Shown: positions 26,757-35,895 of the stretch, in pieces
Layout: every line of letters begins with the position of its first letter
How positions within the stretch are numbered: position 1 is the first letter of the stretch
Assembly: GCF_017652985.1 (NCBI RefSeq)
Contig: NZ_JAGGDJ010000002.1
Span: 544,557 to 608,556 of the forward strand
Direction: 5' to 3'
Length of the DNA: 64,000 nt
Source: Paenibacillus artemisiicola
GTDB lineage: Bacteria > Bacillota > Bacilli > Paenibacillales > Paenibacillaceae
The notes under the pieces: model-generated
Told to the model about the DNA's origin: nothing
Database searches by the model: none
The model's input: the letters and a program-made list of their open reading frames with translations, nothing else
Position numbers and translations under genes: made by a program

Positions 26757-29700
26757 ATGCAAACGATGCAAAGGATGAAACAGCAATACCGGCAGATCGC
26801 CGCGCTGGTCGTTTTTGCGATGTTGACGGCGCTGGTCACAACGGGAGGCAAGCCGATTCATGCGGCGGCAAGCGGACAGAGCGAAGAGCAGACCATCTTC
26901 ACCGTCCAGACGCCGACCGGCTCCGACAGCGATACGCGCTATGAACTGGGAACGCGGTTCGCCGCGGAGGTAGACGGCCTCATTACCAAGGTTCGGCTTT
27001 ACGCATCGGCGAGCGAAGGCGGGACGCACACCGTCCGGATTTGGAACGCGGAAGAGACGGCCGTGGTCGGAGGCCCTTATGAATGGACCTTCGAAGCCGG
27101 GACGGCGGGCTGGAAGGTATTCGAGCTGCCGAAGCCGGTAGAGGCGGCCGGCGATACGGATTATATCGTCGCGGTCTCGAATGGCGAAGACAAGTACTAT
27201 TCCCATGAAAGCGGCGGTTTCTCCAAGCCGATCATCAATGGCAATCTCATTACGTATAAAGGGAGCGGTCTATTCACGACCAAACTGGGACAAATGCCTT
27301 CTACGTCCTTCGGCGACGCCAATTATTTCCGCGACGTCGTCTTCGTGCCGAAGGCGGCGGAGGCGGAGACGCTGTTCGGGAAGAGCCAAAGCCCGGAACC
27401 GACTACGGACGCCATTCCGTACGAGCTCGGCGTGAAGTTCTCCTCCGACGCAGCGGGCTGGATCACCGCCGTCAACGTGTTCGGGGTGAAAGGCGAGACG
27501 GGCGACCACACGGTTCGGATCTGGTCGACGGACGATGGAAAGCTGCTCGCCGGTCCGTATACCTTCGCCTTCGCGGGCAACAACGACTGGGTCGCCTTCG
27601 AGCTTCCGGAGCGATTGAGCATTCAAGCGGGCGTCACCTATACGGCAGCCGTGTCCACGGGCAGCGACGACGCCAAGTATTATCCCGTCGTTCCGGGCGG
27701 TCTGAGCAAAGCCGGCTCCAATGGAAGCCATCTCGCTTATCCGGCGAATGCGGGCGTGTTCTCGACCGCTGTCGGCGCGATGCCGAAGGATTCCTTCGGC
27801 GGAGGCAATTATTTAAGGGATATCACGTTCCAGCCGAACGCCTCGATTCCTCAGGGGATCCAACGCTTCAACCGGGTTAAGGACACGATCGAGGCGCTTG
27901 GCGCGATTCAAGATTTACACCTCGACTTGTCCGACTACGAGAGGCTGACCGTGGTTCAGAAGGTGCAGGCAGTCGAGCTGCTTCTCGCGAAGCGTCCCGA
28001 AACAGGCTTCGTTTCCCGGGCCGACGCGCAAGCCGCGCTTGATACCGCGATCGCGGACGTTCGGCGGCAATCGATGACCAAGGCATTGAAATACGTGAAT
28101 TGGGCGGCGGTGCCGGAAGCGATGGAGGATGCGCTTCTCTCGCCCGATTTGCAGCTGGCTTTGGGCTTCTTCGACAAGCTGAGCGAGACGCAGAGAAAGG
28201 CGGTTACCCGGGAAATGATCCGGAAGCGGCCTGCTGCCGGGTATGCCGACCAGGCCGCGGTACAGGCCAGGTTCGACAGCTTGGTCTTCGGCGATATCAA
28301 GGGGCGGCCGGAGGAAAGCATGCTGGCCGATTGGATCAACCGCGGTTTCCTCGTCGGTCATCCGGATGCCACGATCCGTCCGGACGAGATCATGACCGCA
28401 AGCGAATTCGCGGCACTCGCGAACCGCGCGCTGCAGCTCGGCGACGGGGAAGCACTTCGCTTGAGCGACTTCGGTTATCCCGCCGGCAAACCGTTGACCA
28501 TCGAGGACGGCGCGGTTCTCGTTGCCCGAATCGCCAATCTCGATACCGGCGTTGCCGTCAACAAGCTCGACAACTACAAGGATGCCAAACAGGTGAAGCC
28601 AGACAATCGAAAATACGTCAACGCCGCGTTGGCAGGCGGCTATCTGAAGCCGGTCTCCGGCGACAGGCTGGGTGCGAATCAGAAGCTCACCACGGCAAAG
28701 GCCGTCTCCCTGTTGTACAGCGTGGTGGATCCCGATGTCGGCCAGCCGAACTTCTATCCGGTCGGCGTCTGGCAGCAGAGCGCGAGCAACGCGATGGCTT
28801 ATCGAAATATCGGCATCAACATGTACGTGGGACCTTCTTCCGGGCTGACCGATGCCAATTATCGCTTATATGACGCCGCGCATATGAAGCTGATTCTCGG
28901 GCAGGATGCAACGGATCGCAAATTCTGGCCGGATTCGATGATCTATGCGTGGATGCAGTCTGACGAACCCGACAACGCGCAGTCGGACGGCAGCGGCGGC
29001 TACGGTCCGCCCATTCAGCCGGACGCGGTCGTGCAGAACTACAACCGGTGGAAGGCGGCGGATCCAACCCGACCCGTGTTCCTGAATCTCGGTCAAGGCG
29101 TGGCGTGGAAGGATTGGTACGGGCGCGGCACGGATACCGGCAAGCAGGAGCTGTATCCGGAATACGCGAAGGGCGCCGACATCGTATCCTTCGACATCTA
29201 TCCGGTCAATTCGACGGATGCGCCGGTCGCGGGCAAGCTCCATCTGGTCGCTGAAGGCGTGAGTAACTTGAAGACGTGGACGGAAGGCCGGAAACCCGTC
29301 TGGACCGTAATCGAGACCTCTAATTACAACGGGGTGGAAGGTCATACGCCTACCCCGGAGCAGGTACGATCCGAAGTATGGATGGCGATCATTCAAGGAG
29401 CCTCGGGTTTGGAATATTTCACGCACTCGTTCAATCCGACCTTCATCGAGGCAACGCCGCTCCAAGACGAGACCATGAAGGCGGCGCTTGCCAAGCTGAA
29501 CCGGCAAATCCGCAGTCTCGCTCCCGTTATCAACAGCGGTAGCATCGCCCAAGGCGTATCCGTTACAGCGGCCAATTCGGCGGCTCGGATCGATTCGGTC
29601 GCAAAGGAACACAACGGGGACCTGTACGTATTCGCGTCCGGCGCGAGCAGCGAAGACACGAAGGCTACGATTCATGTGCCTTACGGCAAGACCGTCGAGG

Positions 29701-29798
29701 TCATCGGCGAGAACCGCAGCCTCGCCGTCAAGAACGGCGCCTTTGCGGACAGCTTCGCGGGCTATGGCGTCCATCTCTATCGAATCGTCAAGCAATGA
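26757..29798 (+). CDS. Secreted DUF4082 - SLH - TIM-barrel glycoside-hydrolase-like surface protein
   Basis: 1013 aa. Signal peptide (cleavage near residue 37, IHAAA); two tandem DUF4082 beta-sandwich domains (about 45-200 and 205-360; repeated ELGTRF/ELGVKF, HTVRIW and GGPYEW/AGPYTF); a helical linker; S-layer-homology repeats at about 510-660 (DWINRGFLVGHPDATIRPDE) that would hold it to the cell-wall polymer; and a C-terminal TIM barrel from about 663 (NIGINMYVG, DEPDNAQ near 737, FDIYPVN, VIETSN near 851) with a beta-sandwich end. The barrel resembles GH-A-clan enzymes; family not assigned. SLH repeats in the middle rather than at an end are unusual. GGAGG precedes ATG 26757. Confidence 0.82.
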   Translation: MQTMQRMKQQYRQIAALVVFAMLTALVTTGGKPIHAAASGQSEEQTIFTVQTPTGSDSDTRYELGTRFAAEVDGLITKVRLYASASEGGTHTVRIWNAEETAVVGGPYEWTFEAGTAGWKVFELPKPVEAAGDTDYIVAVSNGEDKYYSHESGGFSKPIINGNLITYKGSGLFTTKLGQMPSTSFGDANYFRDVVFVPKAAEAETLFGKSQSPEPTTDAIPYELGVKFSSDAAGWITAVNVFGVKGETGDHTVRIWSTDDGKLLAGPYTFAFAGNNDWVAFELPERLSIQAGVTYTAAVSTGSDDAKYYPVVPGGLSKAGSNGSHLAYPANAGVFSTAVGAMPKDSFGGGNYLRDITFQPNASIPQGIQRFNRVKDTIEALGAIQDLHLDLSDYERLTVVQKVQAVELLLAKRPETGFVSRADAQAALDTAIADVRRQSMTKALKYVNWAAVPEAMEDALLSPDLQLALGFFDKLSETQRKAVTREMIRKRPAAGYADQAAVQARFDSLVFGDIKGRPEESMLADWINRGFLVGHPDATIRPDEIMTASEFAALANRALQLGDGEALRLSDFGYPAGKPLTIEDGAVLVARIANLDTGVAVNKLDNYKDAKQVKPDNRKYVNAALAGGYLKPVSGDRLGANQKLTTAKAVSLLYSVVDPDVGQPNFYPVGVWQQSASNAMAYRNIGINMYVGPSSGLTDANYRLYDAAHMKLILGQDATDRKFWPDSMIYAWMQSDEPDNAQSDGSGGYGPPIQPDAVVQNYNRWKAADPTRPVFLNLGQGVAWKDWYGRGTDTGKQELYPEYAKGADIVSFDIYPVNSTDAPVAGKLHLVAEGVSNLKTWTEGRKPVWTVIETSNYNGVEGHTPTPEQVRSEVWMAIIQGASGLEYFTHSFNPTFIEATPLQDETMKAALAKLNRQIRSLAPVINSGSIAQGVSVTAANSAARIDSVAKEHNGDLYVFASGASSEDTKATIHVPYGKTVEVIGENRSLAVKNGAFADSFAGYGVHLYRIVKQ

Positions 29799-29835
29799 TG
29801 CACTCGAATGAAGCGACGCGCTGCTTCGCCTGCCC

Positions 29836-29863
29836 GACTGCCGGTTGAACCCGGCAGTCTTCT
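29836..29863 (+). terminator. Terminator-like hairpin after the exoprotein gene
   Basis: GACTGCCGG / CCGGCAGTC with 6-nt loop followed by TTCTC; the T tract is weak. It is 37 nt after the stop. Confidence 0.5.
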
Positions 29864-29896
29864 CGCGGGATCGCAAGCGGCACCTCCGGTCGCATG

Positions 29897-29944
29897 TGCT
29901 CCCCTTCAAATAGAGCGGTTGTCGATCGCGCTTGAAGGGGAGCA
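29897..29944. repeat. 13-bp perfect inverted repeat
   Basis: TGCTCCCCTTCAA (29897-29909) and its exact complement (29932-29944) are separated by 22 nt, without a T tract. The role is unknown. It lies in the 358-nt gap between the convergent SLH and GH39 genes. Confidence 0.5.
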
Positions 29945-30050
29945 TTTGCGTCCAAAAGCCGCGCCGCGGATAAAGAGGCGATAGGGGGAAGAAAGGGGGA
30001 GTCGCGGGGGCGATAGTCCGCCAACCGGCTGTGCGAATGCTAACGACCCT

Positions 30051-30090
30051 AAAAAAACGAGGTCGGCCAGAAAGCGCTGGCGACCTCGTT
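30051..30090 (-). terminator. Terminator of the GH39/ABC operon (minus strand)
   Basis: On the minus strand AACGAGGTCG / CGACCTCGTT stem extended by CCAGCGC/GGCC pairs, followed by T7; it lies 66 nt after the GH39 stop. Confidence 0.9.
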
Positions 30091-30156
30091 GAATGCGGCA
30101 TGATCAATTCAACCATCAACTTAGGGAGAGGTTCCGATTTTTCTAAACCGGCCCGG

Positions 30157-31536
30157 TTACAAGTCCTCGAACGTAAACATCGTCACGCTGTATGCGGGGC
30201 TGTAGACTTCGCAGAAAAAAGCGGCGGCCGTATCGACCTCGCGCTGCTCGACGGGCAGCAGCTCCAGCGATTCGGCGGACCAGCTTCGCTTCTCGTCAAT
30301 CCGGTACACGCGGATCATCCGGCGGCCGGGCGCCAGGTTCGCAAACGCCAGCTTTACGATCCGGTCTTCGGCCGATTCGATGCCGTAATTGACCAGCAGC
30401 GCGGCGATTCGGCCCTGGCTTCGAACGGCATGGATCAGCAGGTCGTCCCGGTCCGATGACGCGGCAAGCTTCTCGTCGCCCATCCGACTGAGCATCTGAT
30501 AGACGAAGTAATGCGGCCGGACTTCGGTATGGACGCCGAACATGCCGAAGCGGTGCGGAGTTTCGTTCCAATGCCGCGTCATGATCTTGTTCACGTGCTC
30601 GTAGAACGGCTCGAATTCATGGACGTAATTGACCTGGTCCCAGACGTGGTAGTAGAACGAATAATCGAGGCCGGCGTCCATCATGGCCATAATGCCCGCC
30701 GCGATCATCGAAGCGCGCTCCGGCGCGTAGGCCAGCTCTTCCACGTGAACCGTATCGAAGCTCGTACTATACTCGGTTACGAGCATCTCCGGAAGCGGAA
30801 CGATCCCGGATTGTTCCAAATAGCCGCGAAATTTGTTCGTGTACGCCCGGTGCACCTGCGGGTCGCGATTATAGACGTGCCAAGAGATAAAATCAAGCGG
30901 TGCATTCCCGGCCGCGCAGTAGTCGATGAACGACTTCATCATGGCATGGTCCGGATTGGCGAGCGCCGGCCCACCGATGACCGCTTCGGGAAACGCATCC
31001 AGAATCGCTTCGGACGTAAACCGGTAATATTCATTGTAATCGTCCGGGTTGCGGAAGAAATACGGGCATCCGCCGTCTTCGCCGATATCGCCTTCGTTCC
31101 CGATCTCCCAGTAGGTCACGATCTGTTTTTCGACGGAATACCGGTTGACGAGCGCGCGAATGACCTGCTGCCACTCGGCGATGTCGTTCGGCATGACTTC
31201 GTACTGATTGACGGCCGGATACAACGGCTTCGGCTTGATGGTGACCGCGGCTACGACCTTGGCGCCGGTCGCCGCTAGGGAATCCATATACGGGTCGAGC
31301 TTGGTCCAGTCGAAACGGCCGTGTTCGGGGTAAATCGCGAAATATTCCTGGATGAACGTGCGGAGCAGCCGCGGCTTTAATTTCTTCGCGCCTTGGACGA
31401 CCCGCTCTGGAAGCGGATGGCTGTTGATGCCGCCGTGGCTGATCGTATGCCGCCACCATTCGTAAGGTCCCTCGGGCGATTGCGCATCGACACGGACGAC
31501 GGAACGCGGCATGGAATAGAAGCGTTTTGTCAGCAT
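30157..31536 (-). CDS. GH39-type beta-xylosidase/iduronidase-like glycosidase
   Basis: 459 aa, no signal peptide, so it acts on imported oligosaccharides. A clan-A TIM barrel with acid/base Glu148 in YWEIGNEGD and nucleophile Glu255 in LVTEYS; FIQEYFAIYPEHGRFDW and the closing beta-sandwich (residues about 360-459) fit GH39. Known GH39 members are beta-xylosidases, iduronidases and related enzymes, so specificity is open. It is the last gene of the minus-strand operon SBP-permease-permease-GH39, 28 nt after the permease, which ties its substrate to that transporter. Confidence 0.85.
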   Translation of the reverse strand: MLTKRFYSMPRSVVRVDAQSPEGPYEWWRHTISHGGINSHPLPERVVQGAKKLKPRLLRTFIQEYFAIYPEHGRFDWTKLDPYMDSLAATGAKVVAAVTIKPKPLYPAVNQYEVMPNDIAEWQQVIRALVNRYSVEKQIVTYWEIGNEGDIGEDGGCPYFFRNPDDYNEYYRFTSEAILDAFPEAVIGGPALANPDHAMMKSFIDYCAAGNAPLDFISWHVYNRDPQVHRAYTNKFRGYLEQSGIVPLPEMLVTEYSTSFDTVHVEELAYAPERASMIAAGIMAMMDAGLDYSFYYHVWDQVNYVHEFEPFYEHVNKIMTRHWNETPHRFGMFGVHTEVRPHYFVYQMLSRMGDEKLAASSDRDDLLIHAVRSQGRIAALLVNYGIESAEDRIVKLAFANLAPGRRMIRVYRIDEKRSWSAESLELLPVEQREVDTAAAFFCEVYSPAYSVTMFTFEDL

Positions 31537-31564
31537 GAGCCCATCTCCTTTTTTGCGGCTTGCT

Positions 31565-32449
31565 TCAGCCCTTGACGGAGCCGATCAGCAGGCCTTTCGT
31601 AAAATGCTTTTGCAGAAACGGATAGACGAACATAATCGGCACGACCGTAATGATCGTAATGGCCATCTTCAGCGTCTGCGGCGAGACGAAGGACTGCGTG
31701 CCCGTAATCGCCTGCGATTTGATCTGGCTCAACGAGGAAGCGCCCGACAGCGTTTGATAGAGCACGTATTGAAGCGTGTACAGCTTCGGATACATGGTGT
31801 TGTAGATTTGCGTGTCGACGAAGGAGTTCCACTGTTCTACCGCGCTGAAGAGGACGACCGCGGCGATGACGGGCGTGCATACCGGAAAGACGACCTGCCA
31901 ATAAAGCTTGAAATCGTTAGCGCCATCGACGATGGCGGCTTCCTCCATGCTTTTCGGCACCGATTCGATATAGGTCTTGATCAGAATCATGCTGAACACG
32001 TTGACCGCGGACGGAATGATGTACACCCAGAACGATCCGATCATGCCCAAATTCTTGATCAGCATATAAGACGGGATAAGGCCGCTGGAGAAATACATGG
32101 TGAAAACAAAGAAACGGCGTATGTACCGGACGCCGATGAGTTCGTCCCGCGTGATGCAGTAGGCGGCCATGGAGGTGACGACGATCATGACGAGCGGACC
32201 GAGGATCGTTCGTTCCACGGATACGACGGCGCTTTTCACAATAGCGGGGTTCCCGAGCGCGATCCGGTAGGAATCCAGATTGAAGCCCTCCGGGAAGAGC
32301 ATCAGGCCGCCTGTCATCTTACTCGCCGTACTGAAGGAATAGCTCAAAATGTACAAAAAGGGATACACGGTCGCGACAACGATGGCAAGCATGATAATGA
32401 CGTTGAGGCAATCGAATGCAAGGCCGCTTGCGCTGCTGCTTTTCCTCAT
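31565..32449 (-). CDS. CUT1 ABC transporter permease, LplC/YtcP type
   Basis: 294 aa, six membrane helices, EAA loop MEEAAIVDGANDFKLYWQVVFP and the conserved ending QKHFTKGLLIGSVKG. Channel subunit paired with the LplB-type permease 12 nt upstream. The two differ enough from the pair at 7-9 kb to represent a separate transporter. A GGAGGATCC ribosome site precedes the ATG. Confidence 0.94.
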   Translation of the reverse strand: MRKSSSASGLAFDCLNVIIMLAIVVATVYPFLYILSYSFSTASKMTGGLMLFPEGFNLDSYRIALGNPAIVKSAVVSVERTILGPLVMIVVTSMAAYCITRDELIGVRYIRRFFVFTMYFSSGLIPSYMLIKNLGMIGSFWVYIIPSAVNVFSMILIKTYIESVPKSMEEAAIVDGANDFKLYWQVVFPVCTPVIAAVVLFSAVEQWNSFVDTQIYNTMYPKLYTLQYVLYQTLSGASSLSQIKSQAITGTQSFVSPQTLKMAITIITVVPIMFVYPFLQKHFTKGLLIGSVKG

Positions 32450-32461
32450 GGATCCTCCTCC

Positions 32462-33427
32462 TTACATGATCGACTTGTCATTGATTCGTTTGGCCATGGC
32501 GTTGACGAAGAGAAGCAGCGCGATACTGACCGCGGACTTCATGATGCCGACGGCGGTCGCATAGGAGTAGTTGGTCAGCTTGATGCCGTAATTGTAAATA
32601 TAGATGTCCAACACTTCCATGCGTTCGTAATTGGTCGCGTTCGAGAACAGGTAGTACATGTCGAAGTTGGAGTTGAGAATCCATCCGCTATTCATGATCA
32701 GCAGCACGATCAGAGTAGGGAGGAGGTTCGGCAGCGTGATGTAGATGATCTTCTGAAACCGGCTGGCGCCGTCGATGTCGGCCGCTTCATACTGCTCCGA
32801 CGAGATCGAGGCGATCGCCGCGATGAAAATGACGCCGTTATATCCGATCGACTTCCATAAACTTAAGGCGACCACCAGCCACCACGAGAATTTGGGATCG
32901 CCGAGAATGTTAAGCCCCTGCTCGAGAAGGCCCCATTTGATCAACGACACATTGATTGCGCCGCTGGATACGGCCATCAGCGCGCTCATGATGGAGTACA
33001 CGATGACCCAAGAGATGAAGAACGGGAAGAAGGAGAGCGTTTGCACGACTCTGGCGAATTTCCGGGACTTCACTTCGTTGAGCAGGATGGCGAAGATCAT
33101 CGCCGCCGCCAGATTCACGACCAGCATCATGACGTTCATCGAGAGGGTGTTCTCGAGCAGGCGGACAAAGTCGGGACTTTCCAGCAGGAAGGACTTGAAA
33201 TGGTACCAGCCTGCCCAGTCCGCGCTCCACATGCTCTGTCCGATTTGGTACTGCTTGAAGGCGATCACCCAGCCGCCGAGCGTCAAATAACTGAAGGTGA
33301 ATACCAGCAGCACGGCCGGCGCGAGCATCATGAACAGGTAGCGCTGACGGTACAGCTTGTTCAAGAACTTTCGGGTGGGGGCGATGTCGGGCGAACTGTT
33401 GATCTTGGCAGTCTCCGCGATGGCCAT
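32462..33427 (-). CDS. CUT1 ABC transporter permease, LplB type
   Basis: 321 aa, six membrane helices, EAA loop YEAADIDGASRFQKIIYITLPN. It has the N-terminal RYLFMMLAPAVLLVFTFSY helix and FPFFISWVIVYSI typical of LplB. Partner of the permease at 31565 and the lipoprotein at 33527. Translation start at 33427 has AAAGGAG upstream; the gap to the lipoprotein gene is 99 nt. Confidence 0.94.
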   Translation of the reverse strand: MAIAETAKINSSPDIAPTRKFLNKLYRQRYLFMMLAPAVLLVFTFSYLTLGGWVIAFKQYQIGQSMWSADWAGWYHFKSFLLESPDFVRLLENTLSMNVMMLVVNLAAAMIFAILLNEVKSRKFARVVQTLSFFPFFISWVIVYSIMSALMAVSSGAINVSLIKWGLLEQGLNILGDPKFSWWLVVALSLWKSIGYNGVIFIAAIASISSEQYEAADIDGASRFQKIIYITLPNLLPTLIVLLIMNSGWILNSNFDMYYLFSNATNYERMEVLDIYIYNYGIKLTNYSYATAVGIMKSAVSIALLLFVNAMAKRINDKSIM

Positions 33428-33526
33428 CGTTCGGCTCCTTTCTTAGGTCGAGCAAGAGAATGCCCGGATGCAGAATCAAGGCATTCCCTTGCTCTTGCTT
33501 GCTTTCGGCTGAATGGGAGAGGCTGG

Positions 33527-35284
33527 TTACTTCGCGGCTTCCAGATCGGCCTTCGCGGCTTTGTAGCGCTCATTGTAGAGGTCGACGATCGTTTCGGGTT
33601 TGAGCGCCTCGTATTCCTTCAGCACGTCCTGATAGATTTTGTCGAATTCGGCGTCGTTCTTGGCCATGATCAGCTTCGGCGTATTCCGCACGCGCACTTC
33701 GACGAGGCGCTGCTCCAGACGGCCCTCTTCGGAATTCGGATCCATGAAGATGCTTTGCGCCGTACCGACGATCGCTTCCGTGGAATTCTCGCGCCACCAT
33801 TGCTCGGAGTCCGTCCAGCCCAGCTTCGTGTACGTATCCTTGACCCGCGCGTCCATTCCCGCTTCCTTGACCATCGTGACCTTCGAAAGCGCGTAAGGTT
33901 CGCCGTCCGGCGCGGCGATCAGAGCGCTCGGAAGCGGAGCGCCCGCGCCGAAGCCTTGTTTGTAGCTCCAAGCGGGATCGTTATGGTTCTTCATGTATTC
34001 GTCCGTCGGCACCCGTTTGCCATTCTCCATCGTGTAGTGCACGCCTTCGATGCCGGATTGCAGAAGCAGCTGGCCTTCGTTGGACGATGCCCACTCGATC
34101 AGGTCGAACAGGCGCTTCGGATCCTTGGCGTTCTTCGTGATGACGACCATGTCGAAGGGGCGCGTCGCCTGCGTCATTTTGAGGCGCTTCTCGCCGCTCG
34201 CGATCTGCGCCGGCAATTGAATCGGCAGCACGATGTACTGCAGCTCCGGATGACCGGCCGCGACCTGCCCGGCGTTCGCCTGCCAGTTGCTGATGTACCA
34301 AGAGGCCATCGGCGCGCCGGTAGCCAGCTTCTGATTGACCTGGTCCGTCTTGTCGGTGAAGCTGTCGGGGTCGAGCAGGCCGTTGACGTACATTTTGTTC
34401 AAGAATTTGAACGATCCGACGGCGTAGTCGTCCTTCAGCATATCGACGAACTTATCCTCCGTCGGCGACCAGATGACGGCGTTGTTCGCGATCTGAACGT
34501 ACTTGCCGCCTTTCTCGTACATAACCGGCGCGATGCCCGCCATGCCCCACGGCTCGGCGAACGGCGCGACCATGCCCATCGTAGTCTGGCCGTTCGTCGT
34601 CGGGTTCATTTCTTTGGCCTTCTTGAAGAATTCGACGTAATCATCGGTGCTGAGCAGTTTCGGGTAGCCTTGCTGCTCGAGGAGGTCGGTGCGGACGTAG
34701 ATGTCGTTATGCTCCGGGAAGCCGATCATGTCCTGCGGGAGGTTCATGCTGTAGTTGTAGATTTTGCCGTCGCCCGATTCGAACTTCCAATACGGAATGG
34801 CGTCTTTAAATAGCTTCTGGAAATTCGGCGCGTTCTCGATGTAGGGGTCGAGCGGAACCAAGGCCTTGGAGTCGATGTACTTTGCGAGGAGGTCTTGATC
34901 TTCGATTCGCATGATCTCGGGGTAATCCCCGCCGGCGAGCATGAGATTGAGTTGTTCCTTCGCCGTGTTGGAGGAAGTAATGTACTCGAAGACAATGTTG
35001 AATTTATCCTTGATGACCTTGCCGATCACGGTTTGATCGCTCTTCGTGATGCCGTACGTAGCAAAGTTGGGGTCGGCGAAAACCTTGATCGTGTAGAGCG
35101 GAAGATCGGAGCCAGGCGGTGACGTTCCCTCCGGCGAAGCGCCGTTCGCCGAGCCGTTGGCCGGCGCAGCGGACGGGCCGTTCGCGGCTTTGTTGCCGCC
35201 GTTGCCATTGTTGTTACCGGAACAAGCGCTGATCAGGACGGAAGATGTCAGCAATAGCGCAGCAAGCATTGTCTTCTTTCCCAT
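33527..35284 (-). CDS. Extracellular solute-binding lipoprotein (LplA/YtcQ type)
   Basis: 585 aa. Lipoprotein signal with lipobox ISAC (Cys near residue 21), Asn/Gly/Pro-rich linker, then the large binding domain (MLAGGDYPEIMRIEDQDLL; YVRTDLLEQQGYPKLLSTDDY). It binds the oligosaccharide destined for GH39 and possibly for the divergent enzyme operon. Start 35284 follows GAGGGGGAT; an upstream ATG at 35299 lacks a ribosome site. First gene of the minus-strand operon; its promoter is at 35332-35360. Confidence 0.94.
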   Translation of the reverse strand: MGKKTMLAALLLTSSVLISACSGNNNGNGGNKAANGPSAAPANGSANGASPEGTSPPGSDLPLYTIKVFADPNFATYGITKSDQTVIGKVIKDKFNIVFEYITSSNTAKEQLNLMLAGGDYPEIMRIEDQDLLAKYIDSKALVPLDPYIENAPNFQKLFKDAIPYWKFESGDGKIYNYSMNLPQDMIGFPEHNDIYVRTDLLEQQGYPKLLSTDDYVEFFKKAKEMNPTTNGQTTMGMVAPFAEPWGMAGIAPVMYEKGGKYVQIANNAVIWSPTEDKFVDMLKDDYAVGSFKFLNKMYVNGLLDPDSFTDKTDQVNQKLATGAPMASWYISNWQANAGQVAAGHPELQYIVLPIQLPAQIASGEKRLKMTQATRPFDMVVITKNAKDPKRLFDLIEWASSNEGQLLLQSGIEGVHYTMENGKRVPTDEYMKNHNDPAWSYKQGFGAGAPLPSALIAAPDGEPYALSKVTMVKEAGMDARVKDTYTKLGWTDSEQWWRENSTEAIVGTAQSIFMDPNSEEGRLEQRLVEVRVRNTPKLIMAKNDAEFDKIYQDVLKEYEALKPETIVDLYNERYKAAKADLEAAK

Positions 35285-35310
35285 TGGTATCCCCCTCATT
35301 CAACTTATTT

Positions 35311-35583
35311 GAACGACGTTCCACATATAGAATTTAATGGACGGCTATAGGAACTGTCAACATGATTTTTGGAATTTGTAAACTGGTGGATTCATTCATT
35401 GAAAGTCGTTGTTCTTCGAGTTTTATTTCATTATACAAGTCGATTTTTCGCGATTTATGGCGATTTTAATGAAATTGGAAGCAAGACGCGGAAGTTTTCT
35501 TTTTCCCTTTTTTATCCTTCGTCACACAGGAGGAAAGGGTTCGAAATTTTTACGAACGACGTTTTATATATTGAATTTTATGG
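35311..35583 (+). repeat. 30-bp direct repeat at both divergent promoters
   Basis: 35311-35340 and 35554-35583 share 25 of 30 positions, including an identical GAACGACGTT (near-palindromic GAACG-A-CGTT(C)) and a matching AATTT(A/T)ATGG end. Copy 1 covers the -10/start region of the minus-strand transporter operon; copy 2 abuts the -35 of the plus-strand operon. A shared regulator site is the natural reading. The rest of the 35285-35895 gap is AT-rich and shows no convincing gene. Confidence 0.55.
35332..35360 (-). promoter_or_regulatory. Promoter of the transporter/GH39 operon
   Basis: Minus strand TTGACA (35360-35355), 17-bp spacer, TTAAAT (35337-35332). It overlaps repeat copy 1 at its -10. 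Confidence 0.55.
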
Positions 35584-35612
35584 TTGACTTTGATGGGGAG
35601 GGGAAATATATT
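35584..35612 (+). promoter_or_regulatory. Promoter candidate for the 35.9-49.2 kb operon
   Basis: TTGACT (35584-35589), 17-bp spacer, TATATT (35607-35612), directly behind repeat copy 2. It would give a leader of about 275 nt before the RraA-family gene. Confidence 0.5.
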
Positions 35613-35895
35613 GAAATTGAAACGGTAGAGAGGTTGCGGAAAGCTGAAGCATGGCCGATGCTATAAGCAGGGCTTATTACTACGGCTTGCAGCAGACGCT
35701 CGCTCCGCAGTCTCATGTGAGGACGGCATTCTTCAATCAGCGAACGCATCGCGACCATCGCCGGCGTCGACCGTTTTGCGCGGTAGGCTAATTGGAATAC
35801 TTCCGAGTCTTATGTTATCCCCGCTTGCGATAGCGCTTCATGAGGGACTTGCCGGGGATGGCGGCACAAGCACCTAATTCGAGGAGGAAGCTCAC

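Noticed and set aside
31535..32860. 441-codon open frame on the + strand
   Set aside because: Antisense to the two permease genes; Asp/His/Arg-rich shadow.
33041..34813. 590-codon open frame on the + strand
   Set aside because: Exact antisense of the solute-binding lipoprotein gene; composition is a GC-frame shadow and it has no protein-family motif or ribosome site.
35564..35758. 64-codon minus-strand frame in the AT-rich divergent region
   Set aside because: Overlaps promoter and repeat sequence, no ribosome site, no family.
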